Counted from the stretch's first letter, positions 35,471-45,644 are shown. The stretch is 64,000 nucleotides of DNA from Shimia sediminis (GCF_003990645.1 NZ_RYZK01000004.1:248001-312000); one strand, 5' to 3'. Made by a program: numbers and translations. Notes: generated by a model not told the origin, from the sequence alone.

Positions 35471-36463
35471 ATGGCAAAAAGACTTGTTTTAAAGGATGTT
35501 GCGCAACTCGCTGGAGTTAGCGAGATGACGGCAAGCCGTGCGCTCAGGGATGCACCGGATGTGTCCAAGGAAACTCGCGACAAAGTCAAAGGAATCGCCG
35601 CCAAGATTGGATACGTTCCCAACCGAATTGCAGGAGCACTGGCGTCTCAATCTGTAAATCTGGTGGGCGTTGTCGTGCCATCCTTAAGCAGCTTCGTTTT
35701 TCCCGAGGTTCTTTCAGGGCTCTCAAGCGGGCTCGATGAAAGCCCTCTGAAGCCTGTCATTGGTGTAACGGGCTATGATCTGGATGAAGAAGAAGACGTT
35801 ATCCGAGAAATGCTAAGCTGGCGCCCTTCCGGGCTTGTTGTGGCTGGATTGGAGCATACCGAAGCTGCCTGCGCCCTGCTCGCGGCGGCGGATTGCCCTG
35901 TGGTCGAGGTCATGGACGTTGACGGGGACGCCATCGCCCATTGCGTTGGCATCTCGCATGTCGCTGCGGGGCAGGAAATGGCACAGGCGGTCTTGTCTCG
36001 GGGTTACCGGCAAATAGGCTTCATTGGCACCAAGATGCCCCAAGACTATCGTGCGGGTAAAAGGCTGGATGGCTTTACAAAAGCCTTGCAACAGGCGGGG
36101 CTGCACTTGGCCGACAGTGAGCTTTATGCCGGCCAGTCCTCAATGGAAACGGGCAGAGACTTGACGGAAAGAATGCTTGCCAGGTCGCCCAATATTGACT
36201 GCATCTACTATTCTAGCGACGTCATGTCCGTTGGCGGCTACATGCATTGCCTTGCCAATGGGATGTCGGTCCCCAACGATCTTGCAATTGCCGGGTTCAA
36301 CAATCTGCCAATGTTACGCGGACTTCCGCAACGATTGGCGACGACGGACGCGCATCGTTTTGAGATCGGGCAGAGATCAGCCGAGATCATTCTTCGCGGT
36401 ATGGACGGCCCACGCACCCGAGACGTGCTTGCTCCGACGATTTCGGTTGGACAATCACTCTAA
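35471..36463 (+). CDS. LacI-family regulator of the Entner-Doudoroff operon (GntR-like)
   Basis: A 330-residue LacI/GalR regulator. It has an N-terminal HTH, LKDVAQLAGVSEMTASRALR, a hinge helix near PNRIAGALASQ, and a periplasmic-binding-protein-like effector domain starting VNLVGVVVPS. It most resembles the gluconate-repressor branch. It is divergent from gap-zwf-edd-eda-pgi, and a TAGCGCTA-centred operator lies between them. A sugar acid or phosphorylated ED intermediate is the likely effector. xylB follows 190 bp downstream on the same strand but behind its own control element. Confidence 0.88.
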   Translation: MAKRLVLKDVAQLAGVSEMTASRALRDAPDVSKETRDKVKGIAAKIGYVPNRIAGALASQSVNLVGVVVPSLSSFVFPEVLSGLSSGLDESPLKPVIGVTGYDLDEEEDVIREMLSWRPSGLVVAGLEHTEAACALLAAADCPVVEVMDVDGDAIAHCVGISHVAAGQEMAQAVLSRGYRQIGFIGTKMPQDYRAGKRLDGFTKALQQAGLHLADSELYAGQSSMETGRDLTERMLARSPNIDCIYYSSDVMSVGGYMHCLANGMSVPNDLAIAGFNNLPMLRGLPQRLATTDAHRFEIGQRSAEIILRGMDGPRTRDVLAPTISVGQSL

Positions 36464-36594
36464 ATATTTGACGCTTTTTCGCGTGAAAGGAACTGGAGGC
36501 AACCTCAGCCAGCGACATTGGCCAAAGACTTGAAATAGACGCCTTTCATCGCCGGGTTTCCTACCCCTCCTCGCATTTGGGAAAGAGACGCTTG

Positions 36595-36633
36595 ATTTCT
36601 CATTTAATTTGACTTTAGAATTAAATGAGAAAT
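36595..36633. promoter_or_regulatory. 39-bp perfect inverted repeat before xylB, probable XylR operator
   Basis: ATTTCTCATTTAATT (36595-36609) and its exact complement (36619-36633) flank a 9-bp centre, TGACTTTAG. The stretch ATTTAATTTGACTTTAGAA within it is nearly repeated before xylF (44522 onward). It ends 20 bp before the xylB start, where a bound repressor would block transcription or initiation. A stem-loop in the mRNA leader is also possible. Confidence 0.7.
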
Positions 36634-36653
36634 GTTTTTTGGGAGGCGAAGAT

Positions 36654-38108
36654 TTGTATCTTGGATTGGATCTCGGCACATCCGGCATGCGAGGGATCCT
36701 TGTCACCGAAGACCAGGGCATCATCGCCGAAGCAGAAGCGCCCTACCCCACGGAACGACCACACCCAGGTTGGAGCGAGCAGGACCCGGCCAACTGGGTA
36801 AACGCGTGCACAACGGTCATTCAGGCTTTGCTCGAACAGTCTCCTGCTGCCATGCAGGATCTCAAGGCGATTGCCACCGCGGGTCAGATGCACGGGGCTA
36901 CTCTGCTGGACAAAAACGGCACCGTTCTGCGGCCCTCAATCCTTTGGAACGACACCCGCAGCGCTTCAGAGGCTGCTGGTCTGGATGCCCATTCTGGTGT
37001 TCGGCAAGCCAGCGGCAACATTGTCTTTCCTGGCTTTACTGCACCGAAACTCTGTTGGGTCAGTAACAACGAACCATCGATTTTCTCGCAAGTTGCAAAG
37101 GTCTTGCTGCCCAAGGATTACCTGACGTTTTGGCTGTCTGGCCACTATGTCTCCGATATGTCCGACAGCGCCGGCACGTCTTGGTTGGACGTTGGCAGAC
37201 GCACCTGGTCAAACGATTTGCTAAAGGCTGGCGGCATGCACCCGGATCAAATGCCAGCTTTGTTGGAAGGGTCCGCGCTCGTGGGGGCGCTGCGCCCTGC
37301 CCTGGCCGAAGAGTTCGGTTTTCGGCACGAGGTCTTGATCGTTGCCGGCGGGGGGGACAACGCTGCTGCGGCTTGTGGGATCGGTGCCCTGAACGAAGGC
37401 GATGGGTTTGTGTCGCTTGGCACATCTGGGGTGTTGTTGGCAGCGCGTGACAAATTTGCTCCGAAACCCGAAAGTGCCGTGCACACGTTTTGCCACGCCA
37501 TCCCCGATAAGTGGTACCAGATGGGCGTGATCCTGGCGGCGACAGACAGCCTCAATTGGTTATCTCGCAATCTTGGTGAAAAACCTGACGCCTTAACAGG
37601 AAACCTCGGGCCCAGAATCCACGGGCCAGGAAAGGCTCAATTCCTCCCTTACGTATCGGGAGAAAGGACGCCTCACAATGACAGCGCAATTCGCGGGGCC
37701 TTGCTGGGCATAGACGTCTCTATGGGCCACCAGGAAATGACCCAAGCTGTTTTGGAAGGCGTTGCATTTGCTTTCCGAGACAACCTTGACGCCCTGCGCT
37801 CAACGGGCGCTGAGCTTGAAAGCGCGATTGCAATAGGTGGAGGGGCGCGGTCCCTGTATTGGGTTGAACTGATTGCGACGGTCCTGGGCATGCCGCTTCA
37901 CTTGCCCGAAAAGGGCGATTTTGGCGCGGCACTTGGTGCGGCCCGCTTGGCGATTTGCGGACACACTGGTGCCCTACCTGAAACCGTGATGACAAAACCT
38001 TCGATCGCCCAAACCATCGATCCACGCGCTGATCTTAATGACGCATACGAAGAGGCCTATGCCTCCTTCAAAACCCTGTACCCTGGCATAAAGGCCCTGA
38101 CATCATGA
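36654..38108 (+). CDS. xylB: Xylulokinase
   Basis: A 484-residue FGGY-family kinase with the N-terminal phosphate loop [15 protein letters not shown], a substrate region [12 protein letters not shown], a second ATP loop [13 protein letters not shown], and the C-terminal FGGY signature area [20 protein letters not shown]. It phosphorylates D-xylulose. The start is taken as TTG at 36654, which has GGGAGG 7 nt upstream and gives the standard length; an ATG-less upstream extension runs into the inverted repeat. The stop overlaps xylA by 4 bp. Confidence 0.94.
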   Translation: MYLGLDLGTSGMRGILVTEDQGIIAEAEAPYPTERPHPGWSEQDPANWVNACTTVIQALLEQSPAAMQDLKAIATAGQMHGATLLDKNGTVLRPSILWNDTRSASEAAGLDAHSGVRQASGNIVFPGFTAPKLCWVSNNEPSIFSQVAKVLLPKDYLTFWLSGHYVSDMSDSAGTSWLDVGRRTWSNDLLKAGGMHPDQMPALLEGSALVGALRPALAEEFGFRHEVLIVAGGGDNAAAACGIGALNEGDGFVSLGTSGVLLAARDKFAPKPESAVHTFCHAIPDKWYQMGVILAATDSLNWLSRNLGEKPDALTGNLGPRIHGPGKAQFLPYVSGERTPHNDSAIRGALLGIDVSMGHQEMTQAVLEGVAFAFRDNLDALRSTGAELESAIAIGGGARSLYWVELIATVLGMPLHLPEKGDFGAALGAARLAICGHTGALPETVMTKPSIAQTIDPRADLNDAYEEAYASFKTLYPGIKALTS

Positions 38109-39409
38109 CCACGTTCTTCCGCGACATTGCCCCAATCGCATATGAGGGACCCAGCAGCAGCAATCCCCTTGCTTTTCGGCATTACAACCCAAATGAAATG
38201 GTCTTGGGGAAGCGGTTGGAAGATCATCTGCGGTTTGCAATTGCCTATTGGCACTCTTTCGCGTGGGAAGGCGGAGATCCCTTTGGCGGCCAAACTTTGG
38301 TCCGGCCTTGGCATCCGCAGAACCGCATGGAAACCGCAAAGCTCAAGGCAGACGCGGCTTTCGAGATGTTTGATGTTCTGGGCCAGCCCTATTTCTGTTG
38401 GCACGATGCGGATGTGCGACCCGAAGGGGACAGCTTTGCAGAAAGCCTGCGCAATTTCGAAGAAATCATCGAGTACTTTGAAGAAAAAATGGCTTCACGC
38501 AAAGTCAGGCTCTTGTGGGGGACGGCAAACATGTTTTCGCACCGTCGCTGGATGTCGGGTGCGTCAACCAACCCTGACCCGGATGTCTTTGCGTATTCCG
38601 CAGCGACAGTGAAAACCTGCATGGATGCGACCCATCGGTTGAACGGTGAGAACTACGTCCTCTGGGGCGGACGCGAAGGGTATGAGACGCTTCTCAACAC
38701 AGACATGGGGCGCGAATTGGACCACATGGGGCGCTTTCTCAACATGGTGGTCGATTACAAACATAAGATTGGGTTCAAAGGCACCATTCTGGTTGAGCCG
38801 AAACCCCAGGAACCTTCAAAGCACCAATATGACTTTGACGCGGCAACATGTTTCGGCTTCCTGCAAAAATATGGCTTGGAAAACGAAGTAAAGCTCAACC
38901 TCGAGCAGGGGCATGCCATTTTGGCAGGCCACTCGTTTGAACACGAAATCGCAACAGCTGCAGCGCTGGGTGTGTTTGGGTCCATTGATATGAACCGAAA
39001 TGACTACCAATCCGGCTGGGATACGGATCAGTTCCCCAACAACGTTCCCGAAGTGGCCTTGAGTTACTACCACATTCTCAAGGCGGGCGGCCTGGGTACC
39101 GGCGGGACCAATTTTGACGCAAAACTGCGCAGACAGTCGCTGGACGCTGAAGACTTGATCGCAGCACACGTCGGCGGCATGGATATTTGTGCCCGTGGCT
39201 TAAAAGCGGCGGCGGCCATGCTCGAGGACGGAGGCCTTGAGGCTGAATTGCAAGCGCGCTACGCAGCTTGGGAAACTACCGAAGCCAAATCTATGCTCGC
39301 CAGCGATTTTGATACGATCTTTGCTGATGTAATCTCGGGCAAAATAAACCCTCAGCCAAAATCCGGTCGTCAGGAAGTTCTCGAAAACTACGTCAATCGA
39401 TTTGTTTAG
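38105..39409 (+). CDS. xylA: Xylose isomerase
   Basis: A 434-residue class II xylose isomerase. Metal and catalytic blocks are [10 protein letters not shown] (catalytic His/Asp), [18 protein letters not shown] (metal Glu) and [17 protein letters not shown], with [19 protein letters not shown] following. It converts D-xylose to D-xylulose using divalent metal. It is coupled to xylB by ATGA and to galM by a short overlap, so xylB-xylA-galM-peroxidase form one transcript. Confidence 0.96.
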   Translation: MTTFFRDIAPIAYEGPSSSNPLAFRHYNPNEMVLGKRLEDHLRFAIAYWHSFAWEGGDPFGGQTLVRPWHPQNRMETAKLKADAAFEMFDVLGQPYFCWHDADVRPEGDSFAESLRNFEEIIEYFEEKMASRKVRLLWGTANMFSHRRWMSGASTNPDPDVFAYSAATVKTCMDATHRLNGENYVLWGGREGYETLLNTDMGRELDHMGRFLNMVVDYKHKIGFKGTILVEPKPQEPSKHQYDFDAATCFGFLQKYGLENEVKLNLEQGHAILAGHSFEHEIATAAALGVFGSIDMNRNDYQSGWDTDQFPNNVPEVALSYYHILKAGGLGTGGTNFDAKLRRQSLDAEDLIAAHVGGMDICARGLKAAAAMLEDGGLEAELQARYAAWETTEAKSMLASDFDTIFADVISGKINPQPKSGRQEVLENYVNRFV

Positions 39410-40397
39410 AGGCAGGGACAACACCATCGTTCAAGACCACAAAATCCGAAAACACGTACTGCGGGATGGAGACGTCAGCGTCTCTATCCTGAACCTTGGC
39501 TGCATCACGCAGGATTGGCGGGTGCCCTTGGAAGGCAAGCTTGTTCCTGTGGTCTTGGGCTATGCCAATCCAAACGACTACCGACATAACCCCGCCTATC
39601 TTGGGGCGATTGTTGGCAGGGTTGCCAACCGCGTTGCCGGATCACGGTTTAGGCTGGGCGATACGACCTACAAGTTGCAGGCAAACGAAGGGCCGCACAC
39701 TCTACACGGTGGGCCCAAGGGCATCAGTTCGCGCATCTGGAGCATGGAAGGAGATCTCTCATCGGTCGAACTGCGCCTGACCTCACCGGATGGCGATCAG
39801 GGGTTTCCGGGTAAGGTAGATTTCTGCGTAAGAATCTCGCTCAGCGCCCATATCCTGACATACGATATGACGGCGATCGTTGATCGTCCGACCCCAATTA
39901 ACCTCGCCCAACACAACTACTACAACCTTTTGGGCAACGGAGATGTGCGATCTCACGCGCTCAAGATTGCCGCCCAACAATACACCCCCAGCGACGACGA
40001 GATGATCCCGACTGGAGAAATCAAGGACGTCGATGGAACGCGCTTTGATTTTAGAGAACTTCGGACCCTGAGCCATACGGATGCAGATGGGTCCGGTCAT
40101 GACGTGAACTTTGTACTATATGGCGAACCCGCTGCACAACTCAGGGCACCAAACGGCATGGGTCTTGAGCTGCACACGGACCAGCCGGGTCTGCAATTCT
40201 ATTCAGCATCTCAGCTTGAACAGAGCCATCCACCAATAAGAAACCAAAATCACGGTCCGTTTTCTGGATTGTGCCTGGAACCGCAAAAACTGCCCAACGC
40301 GATCAATACGTCAGGGTTTGGTGATACGATTGTGACACCTGACACACCTTATCGCCAAGTGTTGTCGGTCCATGTTTCTGGAGGTACGTCGCCATGA
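39402..40397 (+). CDS. galM: Aldose 1-epimerase (mutarotase)
   Basis: A 331-residue GalM-family protein with [19 protein letters not shown], the active-site [13 protein letters not shown] (His), LAQHNYYNL, and the C-terminal [14 protein letters not shown] with the catalytic Glu. It equilibrates alpha and beta xylose for XylA. The start is uncertain: TTG at 39402 overlaps xylA by 8 bp and has a poor site, while the purine-rich GAGGCAGGGA at 39410 could serve a non-standard codon a little downstream. The core fold begins near residue 12 either way. It ends in an ATGA overlap with the peroxidase gene. Confidence 0.9.
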   Translation: MFRGRDNTIVQDHKIRKHVLRDGDVSVSILNLGCITQDWRVPLEGKLVPVVLGYANPNDYRHNPAYLGAIVGRVANRVAGSRFRLGDTTYKLQANEGPHTLHGGPKGISSRIWSMEGDLSSVELRLTSPDGDQGFPGKVDFCVRISLSAHILTYDMTAIVDRPTPINLAQHNYYNLLGNGDVRSHALKIAAQQYTPSDDEMIPTGEIKDVDGTRFDFRELRTLSHTDADGSGHDVNFVLYGEPAAQLRAPNGMGLELHTDQPGLQFYSASQLEQSHPPIRNQNHGPFSGLCLEPQKLPNAINTSGFGDTIVTPDTPYRQVLSVHVSGGTSP

Positions 40398-41698
40398 TCC
40401 GAAGCGCACTGGTGGCAATGGGATTGTTTGCGTCGATTGCGACAGCCGGGCCTTTGCCTTTGCCAGGCGCCGAGTTTCCAGCCCCAGTCATGGAAGAAGT
40501 GTTGCTGGGTCAGTTGCTGTTCTACGACCCAATCCTGAGTGGCTCAAAAACCGTGTCCTGTGCAACCTGTCACCATCCGCGCTTCGCGACCTCTGACGGC
40601 GTCTCCCTTGGTCTTGGTGATGGTGGAATGGGCCTCGGTCCCAACCGTCAGCACAACCCCGAGAATCCGCCAGAAAAACGAATTCCCCGAAATGCGCCCG
40701 CGTTGTTTAACTTGGGCGCGCGCGAGTTTACGGTGTTCTTTCACGATGGACGCTTGGAAGCAGACAGCTCTCGCCCAGGCGGTATTCGCACCCCCCTGGG
40801 ACGAGAAATGGAGCAGGGATTTGCTTCGGCACTGGCCGCACAGGCGATGTTCCCCGTCCTTTCCGGAGACGAAATGGCAGGCCATTACTCGGAAAATGAG
40901 GTGGCGCAAGCCGTTCGCCAGGGCGTTTTGACCGGAGAAGGGGGTGCTTGGGATCTTCTCGCCAAAAGGGTCGAAGCAATCCCCACCTATCGCGCAATGT
41001 TTAATCCTGTAATTGGCAAGGGCACGCCTGTTGCCTTTACTGATATTGCCAATGTCATTGCGAGTTTCATCGCTTTCGAGTGGCGTGCGGACAACAGCGT
41101 CTTTGACAGGTATTTGCGCGATGGCACCCCATTGCCGGAACCTGCCATGCGCGGCATGGATCTCTTTTACGGCTCGGCAGGCTGTGCATCTTGTCATTCG
41201 GGGTTGTTCCAGACCGACCACGGTTTCCACGCGATCGCGATGCCTCAGATCGGCCCAGGCAAATCCGCGCGGTTCGAGAGCCATAGCCGGGATACCGGTC
41301 GCATGCGTGTCACGGGAAACCCCGAGGACGCGTACAAATTCCGCACACCTTCGTTGCGCAACATCACACGCACAGGGCCCTATGGTCATGCAGGAAGCTA
41401 CGCCACACTTGAAGCCGTTATCTGGCACCATTCCGACCCGGTCAAATCCCTGATGCGCTATGACGCCGAACAAGCAATATTGCCAGGGGACCGATTTCCG
41501 GACGATTTCCGCCTCTATGCGAACCTCAAAGAACTCGCGGCAATAGCCGGGGCAAATGAGCTGGCGCCAACCGAGTTGTCGAACCGGCAAATTGCCGACC
41601 TCATCGCCTTTCTCACAACGCTGGAGGACAGGGAGGCGCTAAATGGTCGTCTGGGCATCCCCCAAACTGTCCCAAGTGGTTTGACGGTGGATCAATAG
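40394..41698 (+). CDS. Diheme cytochrome c peroxidase/MauG-family protein
   Basis: A 434-residue exported protein. A signal peptide ([18 protein letters not shown], cut before GPLPLP) precedes two heme c sites: CATCH at about residues 55-59 and CASCH at about 258-262. The conserved FRTPSLRNITRTGPYGHAGSY belongs to the CcpA/MauG superfamily. Members either reduce periplasmic H2O2 or oxidise a partner protein or small molecule. The start overlaps the galM stop (ATGA), so it is made with the xylose enzymes, an unusual setting. Its 3' end overlaps the convergent CRTAC1-type gene by 7 bp; the two may be functional partners. The substrate is unknown. Confidence 0.9.
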   Translation: MIRSALVAMGLFASIATAGPLPLPGAEFPAPVMEEVLLGQLLFYDPILSGSKTVSCATCHHPRFATSDGVSLGLGDGGMGLGPNRQHNPENPPEKRIPRNAPALFNLGAREFTVFFHDGRLEADSSRPGGIRTPLGREMEQGFASALAAQAMFPVLSGDEMAGHYSENEVAQAVRQGVLTGEGGAWDLLAKRVEAIPTYRAMFNPVIGKGTPVAFTDIANVIASFIAFEWRADNSVFDRYLRDGTPLPEPAMRGMDLFYGSAGCASCHSGLFQTDHGFHAIAMPQIGPGKSARFESHSRDTGRMRVTGNPEDAYKFRTPSLRNITRTGPYGHAGSYATLEAVIWHHSDPVKSLMRYDAEQAILPGDRFPDDFRLYANLKELAAIAGANELAPTELSNRQIADLIAFLTTLEDREALNGRLGIPQTVPSGLTVDQ

Positions 41699-43230
41699 GC
41701 ACGGACAATCACGTGTGAACCATCGCGAGATGCGGTCAGGTTTTGGTTAGCCGGTACCTGAATCCAGTCCGAAGCAATTCCATCTGGCCAAACAACGCGT
41801 AAGCGCACCGTCTCGACAGATCCTAAACCAAAATGCTCAGGACCAGCGCTGCCGCCGGCATGCCCGCCGCCAACTGTGATCTCTCTGACAAAAACCTTGT
41901 CGCCCGTGTCGATTTCCAAAAATCCACCGACGGCACGTGTGTTTGGCAAATCCTGTCGCAGTTCGATGGAAAGCCAATTTCCGGCCTCAGAGGTTGCATT
42001 GCGATAGACCTCCAAAGGCGCGCGGCGGTTCACAACGACGAGGTCCAATAGCCCGTCCATGTCCAGATCAACCATCGCTGCTCCTCGGGACCTGTCCATT
42101 GTGGCAATACCCGCGCCCTCTGCCATTTCAACAAATTTGCCTTCTATTTCCTGGATCAACAACGAATTCGGATCGTCCATGGCACTACCCGGCATCTGAT
42201 CAACATTGCCTTTGGCGATAAACACATCATCCAGGCCGTCGTTTTGCACATCGCCAAAGGCAACATGCCACCCGGTCGAAGGTCGCCCGTCCCCTCCCAC
42301 ATGTGGTCGATGCGCTGTCGTGCCCATTTCATATGGAACGTCCTCCCAACGTGGAACGTCACGTGACACGAGCCTTTGCAACCGCTGATCTCCCATTGAA
42401 GTCAGAAACACCTCGGGCAGCCCATCAAAATCCAAGTCACGCGAGGCAATGCCCATCCCCCAGAGTTCATGGTCGATCCAACCATCGTCCTCGCTAAGTA
42501 GTCTTGGTTCTGAACCCATGACCCACATTTGTTCGGCGCCCCCCCGAACATAGTAGTGGCGATCATTGCTCAGGCGCAGGTCCGCGCGACCATCGCGATC
42601 CCAATCACTGAACAAGGCCGACAGCGGGCAAAATCCCGGCTCCAAGCTGGTCGCACCATACCTTTGACCGTCATGGCGAAACAGAACGTTGCTGTCACAG
42701 GCCTCAAAGGGGCCATCCGGATCCGTTCGATCAACGTAATTCCCAAACGCCAAAGTCGGCCAATCACGCCCGGCCTCCCAAGTGGCCGAAAATGCCGTGG
42801 TCCACGCATCCGTTTGAACAAGCCCGGGAAGTCTCCAACTCTCAAAAGTACAATCCGCGCCCCCGCGAAAAATCGCATTTTCCCCCACACGCAGCGTCAC
42901 AAGATCCAGGATACCGTCGCCATCAAGGTCCACTGGATACGCGCCTGTGACCCCCTTCAGGGCAAGGGTCTCGGGCGTATTCTCGGAAAACGCCAGCGTA
43001 CCAGCCTCGTCCGTTCGGTTCCGTAACAAACGTGCTGGATTTGTTCCGCCAGCAACAAACAATTCCGGCAGATGATCCCCGTCACAATCAAAAACGGCAA
43101 CGCCGCCACCAACAAAGTGTTCCCACCCACCAGCGTAGATATGATTTGGAGCATCGACACGTTCAAAAACTGGCCCCGCCGACAAAGAGACTGGCCAAAG
43201 CATCAAGGCCAATAACATCTCACTCCGCAT
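41692..43230 (-). CDS. Secreted CRTAC1-type VCBS/FG-GAP propeller protein with ASPIC/UnbV domain
   Basis: About 512 residues. A signal-like N-terminus (MRSEMLLALMLWPVSLSAGP) leads into several FG-GAP/VCBS repeats with calcium-type DxDGDxxPDL motifs (FDCDGDHLPELFVAGG, DLDGDGILDLVTL, DWDRDGRADLRLSND, DLDMDGLLDLVVV). The C-terminus is ASPIC/UnbV-like (GGGHAGGSAGPEHFGLG, VWPDG). Such propellers bind ligands or partners outside the cytoplasm; many in this group have no known role. Starts are possible at 43230 (Arg-containing signal peptide) or 43218, which has GGAG just upstream and would follow the repressor stop at 43220. It converges on, and slightly overlaps, the diheme peroxidase. Confidence 0.87.
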   Translation of the reverse strand: MRSEMLLALMLWPVSLSAGPVFERVDAPNHIYAGGWEHFVGGGVAVFDCDGDHLPELFVAGGTNPARLLRNRTDEAGTLAFSENTPETLALKGVTGAYPVDLDGDGILDLVTLRVGENAIFRGGADCTFESWRLPGLVQTDAWTTAFSATWEAGRDWPTLAFGNYVDRTDPDGPFEACDSNVLFRHDGQRYGATSLEPGFCPLSALFSDWDRDGRADLRLSNDRHYYVRGGAEQMWVMGSEPRLLSEDDGWIDHELWGMGIASRDLDFDGLPEVFLTSMGDQRLQRLVSRDVPRWEDVPYEMGTTAHRPHVGGDGRPSTGWHVAFGDVQNDGLDDVFIAKGNVDQMPGSAMDDPNSLLIQEIEGKFVEMAEGAGIATMDRSRGAAMVDLDMDGLLDLVVVNRRAPLEVYRNATSEAGNWLSIELRQDLPNTRAVGGFLEIDTGDKVFVREITVGGGHAGGSAGPEHFGLGSVETVRLRVVWPDGIASDWIQVPANQNLTASRDGSHVIVRAY

Positions 43231-44413
43231 GGGGTTGAGACCCAATCGCAGCTTGTTCAGCGATCATGTCCAGCGCATAGGCTGCCGCGCCCATTGCCCA
43301 CATGCTGTCGCCCCATTTGTGAATTTTCACCTCTGGCGGCGCCTTGTCCACTTGCACGATAGAGCGTCGCATCGCCTGAATGACTTCCTCGGCGTAGAGA
43401 TGGTCGAAACGCATTTGTTCACCAGAGAGGATGATGAGTTCCGGATCAAAGATGTTGACGATATTGGCCAATCCCATCGCGAACATTCGACCAGCCCGCT
43501 CCACGATACTACGCGCCATTGTGTCGCCGTCCCGAGCCGCGCTCAGCAATTCCTCGACGTCGCCTTCGACGTTCTCGCCACCAGCAAACGTCGCTTCGCG
43601 CAGGAGCGCATAATCTGCAACATAAGCTTCCAGACATCCGCGCTGCCCGCACCGGCACATCGCCCCATCCAAATGCACCTTGGTATGGCCGAACTCCGCC
43701 CCGCATCCCCGAGTTCCACGGTAGATCTCATCGCCGATCACGATGCCCATACCCACGCCGCTTTCAATCGTGACAACGATGAAATCAGAATGTGTCTTGC
43801 CCAGCCCAAAGTACTTTTCAGCCACAGCAACAAGGTTCGCATCGTTGTCGACAAACACCGGAACACCAAGTTCCGCGTGCAACACGTCACTAAACTCGAC
43901 ATTGCGAGCGTCCAATGAGGGTGACCAGTGAACAAATCCCCGAGGGGCATCAACAATCCCTGCAATGCCGACACCCAGCCCCGAAATGTCGCCTAAATGA
44001 TACCCGGCTTCCTGGGCCAATTGGTCCGTGGCCTTAGCCAATACATGTGACAAATCCGGGGCGCTAAAGACCGATTTCTCGAGCTCGAATTCGAGATCCG
44101 CAATCTGGGCACCGCTGAAATCAAGCAAAACCATCGACAAGGATCTGTTGGAGATTTTGGCACCGACAATCAGGTGCGCAGCCCCGCGAATCTGAAGGTC
44201 CACACGCGGGCGCCCACGGCGTGCATCCTTGTTGGGTGAGTCGTCGCTGACCTCTTCAATCAAGCCCTCGCGCAAAAGGTCGGCGGTTATCGTGGTGACT
44301 GTTGCCCGGCTGATTCCAGTTTTAACAGACAGGTCGATACGCGGTATCCGACCACTGCTCCGAATTTCTTCCAGGAGCGCTCTGCGCCCGATTTCCCGTT
44401 GCTGAACAGACAT
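43220..44413 (-). CDS. xylR: ROK-family transcriptional repressor of the xylose regulon
   Basis: A 397-residue ROK protein. The N-terminal winged HTH is RIDLSVKTGISRATVTTITADLL. A ROK sugar-kinase-like domain follows, with VFVDNDANLVAVAEKYFG and the zinc motif CRCGQRGCLEAY (about residues 244-255). Non-catalytic ROK repressors of this size (XylR type) bind xylose-related sugars. The gene is divergent from xylF, and matching AT-rich operator-like sites precede both xylF and xylB, supporting regulation of both operons. It shares its 3' end with the CRTAC1-type gene, with which it is probably co-transcribed. Confidence 0.9.
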   Translation of the reverse strand: MSVQQREIGRRALLEEIRSSGRIPRIDLSVKTGISRATVTTITADLLREGLIEEVSDDSPNKDARRGRPRVDLQIRGAAHLIVGAKISNRSLSMVLLDFSGAQIADLEFELEKSVFSAPDLSHVLAKATDQLAQEAGYHLGDISGLGVGIAGIVDAPRGFVHWSPSLDARNVEFSDVLHAELGVPVFVDNDANLVAVAEKYFGLGKTHSDFIVVTIESGVGMGIVIGDEIYRGTRGCGAEFGHTKVHLDGAMCRCGQRGCLEAYVADYALLREATFAGGENVEGDVEELLSAARDGDTMARSIVERAGRMFAMGLANIVNIFDPELIILSGEQMRFDHLYAEEVIQAMRRSIVQVDKAPPEVKIHKWGDSMWAMGAAAYALDMIAEQAAIGSQPHAE

Positions 44414-44521
44414 TTACCGTTTTCTTTGTTGCATTCGCTTTTTCATCAACACCCGCTCGCCGATCTATTTCTAACGCCTTTGAACAATGCTGAACAGGAG
44501 CAAGTTTTTCGAGCTTAGCTG

Positions 44522-44549
44522 ATTTAATTTGATTTACAAATTTAATTGA
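44522..44549. promoter_or_regulatory. Probable XylR operator before xylF
   Basis: ATTTAATTTGATTTACAAAT and the following TTAATTGA form an AT-rich site with a perfect inner dyad, AATTTG-N5-CAAATT (44526-44542). Aligned without gaps, it matches the site before xylB (36602-36629) at about three quarters of positions, including ATTTAATTTGA. It lies 66 bp before xylF and 109 bp before the divergent ROK repressor gene. Confidence 0.72.
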
Positions 44550-44614
44550 CTAACATGTACCCAGCCCTGGCGAGAAACCTCGTGATTCCGGGCACCGAAT
44601 TTGGGAGGAATAAA

Positions 44615-45637
44615 ATGAAACTAGTTTCCAAGGTGGCGACTCTGTTGGCTGGCGCAGTCATTGGCACAGCCGCTATTGCCGACGACATGATCATCGGCGT
44701 CAGTTGGTCGAATTTCCAAGAGGAACGCTGGAAAACCGATGAGGCCGCAATGAAGGCCGCATTGGACGCAGCCGGGGCAAAGTATATCTCCGCTGATGCA
44801 CAAAGCTCTTCGGCCAAGCAGCTTTCAGACATTGAAAGCCTGATTGCCCAAGGCGCCGATGCCTTGATCATTCTGGCCCAGGACGCGTCCGCAGTCGGCC
44901 CCGCGGTACAGGCTGCCACAGACGAAGGCATCGGAGTGGTCGCATATGATCGTCTGATCGAAGACAGCCGCGCCTTTTACCTGACCTTTGACAATGTCGA
45001 AGTCGGCCGCATGCAGGCTCGGGCTGTGCTGGATGCGATGCCCAAAGGCAACTATGTCATGATCAAAGGCTCGCCAACTGATCCGAACGCAGACTTCCTG
45101 CGTGGCGGCCAGCAGGAAGTCCTGCAAAAAGCCATCGATAAAGGTGACATCACAATCGTAGGCGAAGCCTATACAGACGGCTGGGTCCCCGCAAACGCAC
45201 AGCGCAACATGGAGCAAATTCTGACGGCGAACGACAACAAAGTTGACGCTGTTGTGGCCTCCAACGACGGTACGGCCGGGGGTGTTGTTGCGGCACTGAC
45301 TGCGCAGGGCATGGAAGGTATTCCGGTTTCCGGTCAGGACGGCGATCATGCCGCTCTGAACCGTGTTGCGCTTGGCACGCAAACCGTGTCTGTCTGGAAA
45401 GACGCCCGTGATCTGGGTAGCGCGGCTGCGAAAATCGCTGTTCAGATGGCCGAAGGTAAAAACCTGTCGCAGATCGACTCGTCACACATCTGGACATCGC
45501 CCGGCGGCACCAAGATGAATGCCCGCTTTCTGGCGCCGGTTCCGATCACTCAGGACAATCTGAATGTCGTTGTGGACGCCAAGTGGATCACCAAAGAAGC
45601 ACTTTGCGCAGGCGCTACGATCGACCTCTGCAAGTAA
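44615..45637 (+). CDS. xylF: D-xylose ABC transporter substrate-binding protein
   Basis: A 340-residue periplasmic sugar-binding protein with signal peptide MKLVSKVATLLAGAVIGTAA, cut near AIADD. Sugar-binding-family segments are IIGVSWSNFQEERW, DALIILAQDASAVGPAVQAA, VVAYDRLIEDS and VSGQDGDHAALNR. These match XylF more than RbsB or AraF, for example VAYDRLI and GQDGD. The ATG at 44615 follows GGGAGGAA; the frame is open to 44546 without a site. It heads the xylFHG operon under ROK control. A strong hairpin after it may raise its level relative to the membrane subunits. Confidence 0.94.
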   Translation: MKLVSKVATLLAGAVIGTAAIADDMIIGVSWSNFQEERWKTDEAAMKAALDAAGAKYISADAQSSSAKQLSDIESLIAQGADALIILAQDASAVGPAVQAATDEGIGVVAYDRLIEDSRAFYLTFDNVEVGRMQARAVLDAMPKGNYVMIKGSPTDPNADFLRGGQQEVLQKAIDKGDITIVGEAYTDGWVPANAQRNMEQILTANDNKVDAVVASNDGTAGGVVAALTAQGMEGIPVSGQDGDHAALNRVALGTQTVSVWKDARDLGSAAAKIAVQMAEGKNLSQIDSSHIWTSPGGTKMNARFLAPVPITQDNLNVVVDAKWITKEALCAGATIDLCK

Positions 45638-45644
45638 CATACCC

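Noticed and set aside
28712-36463. Horizontally acquired sugar island
   Set aside because: The composition looks somewhat less GC-biased than at 14.7-18.4 kb, but there is no integrase, tRNA or flanking repeat to support transfer.
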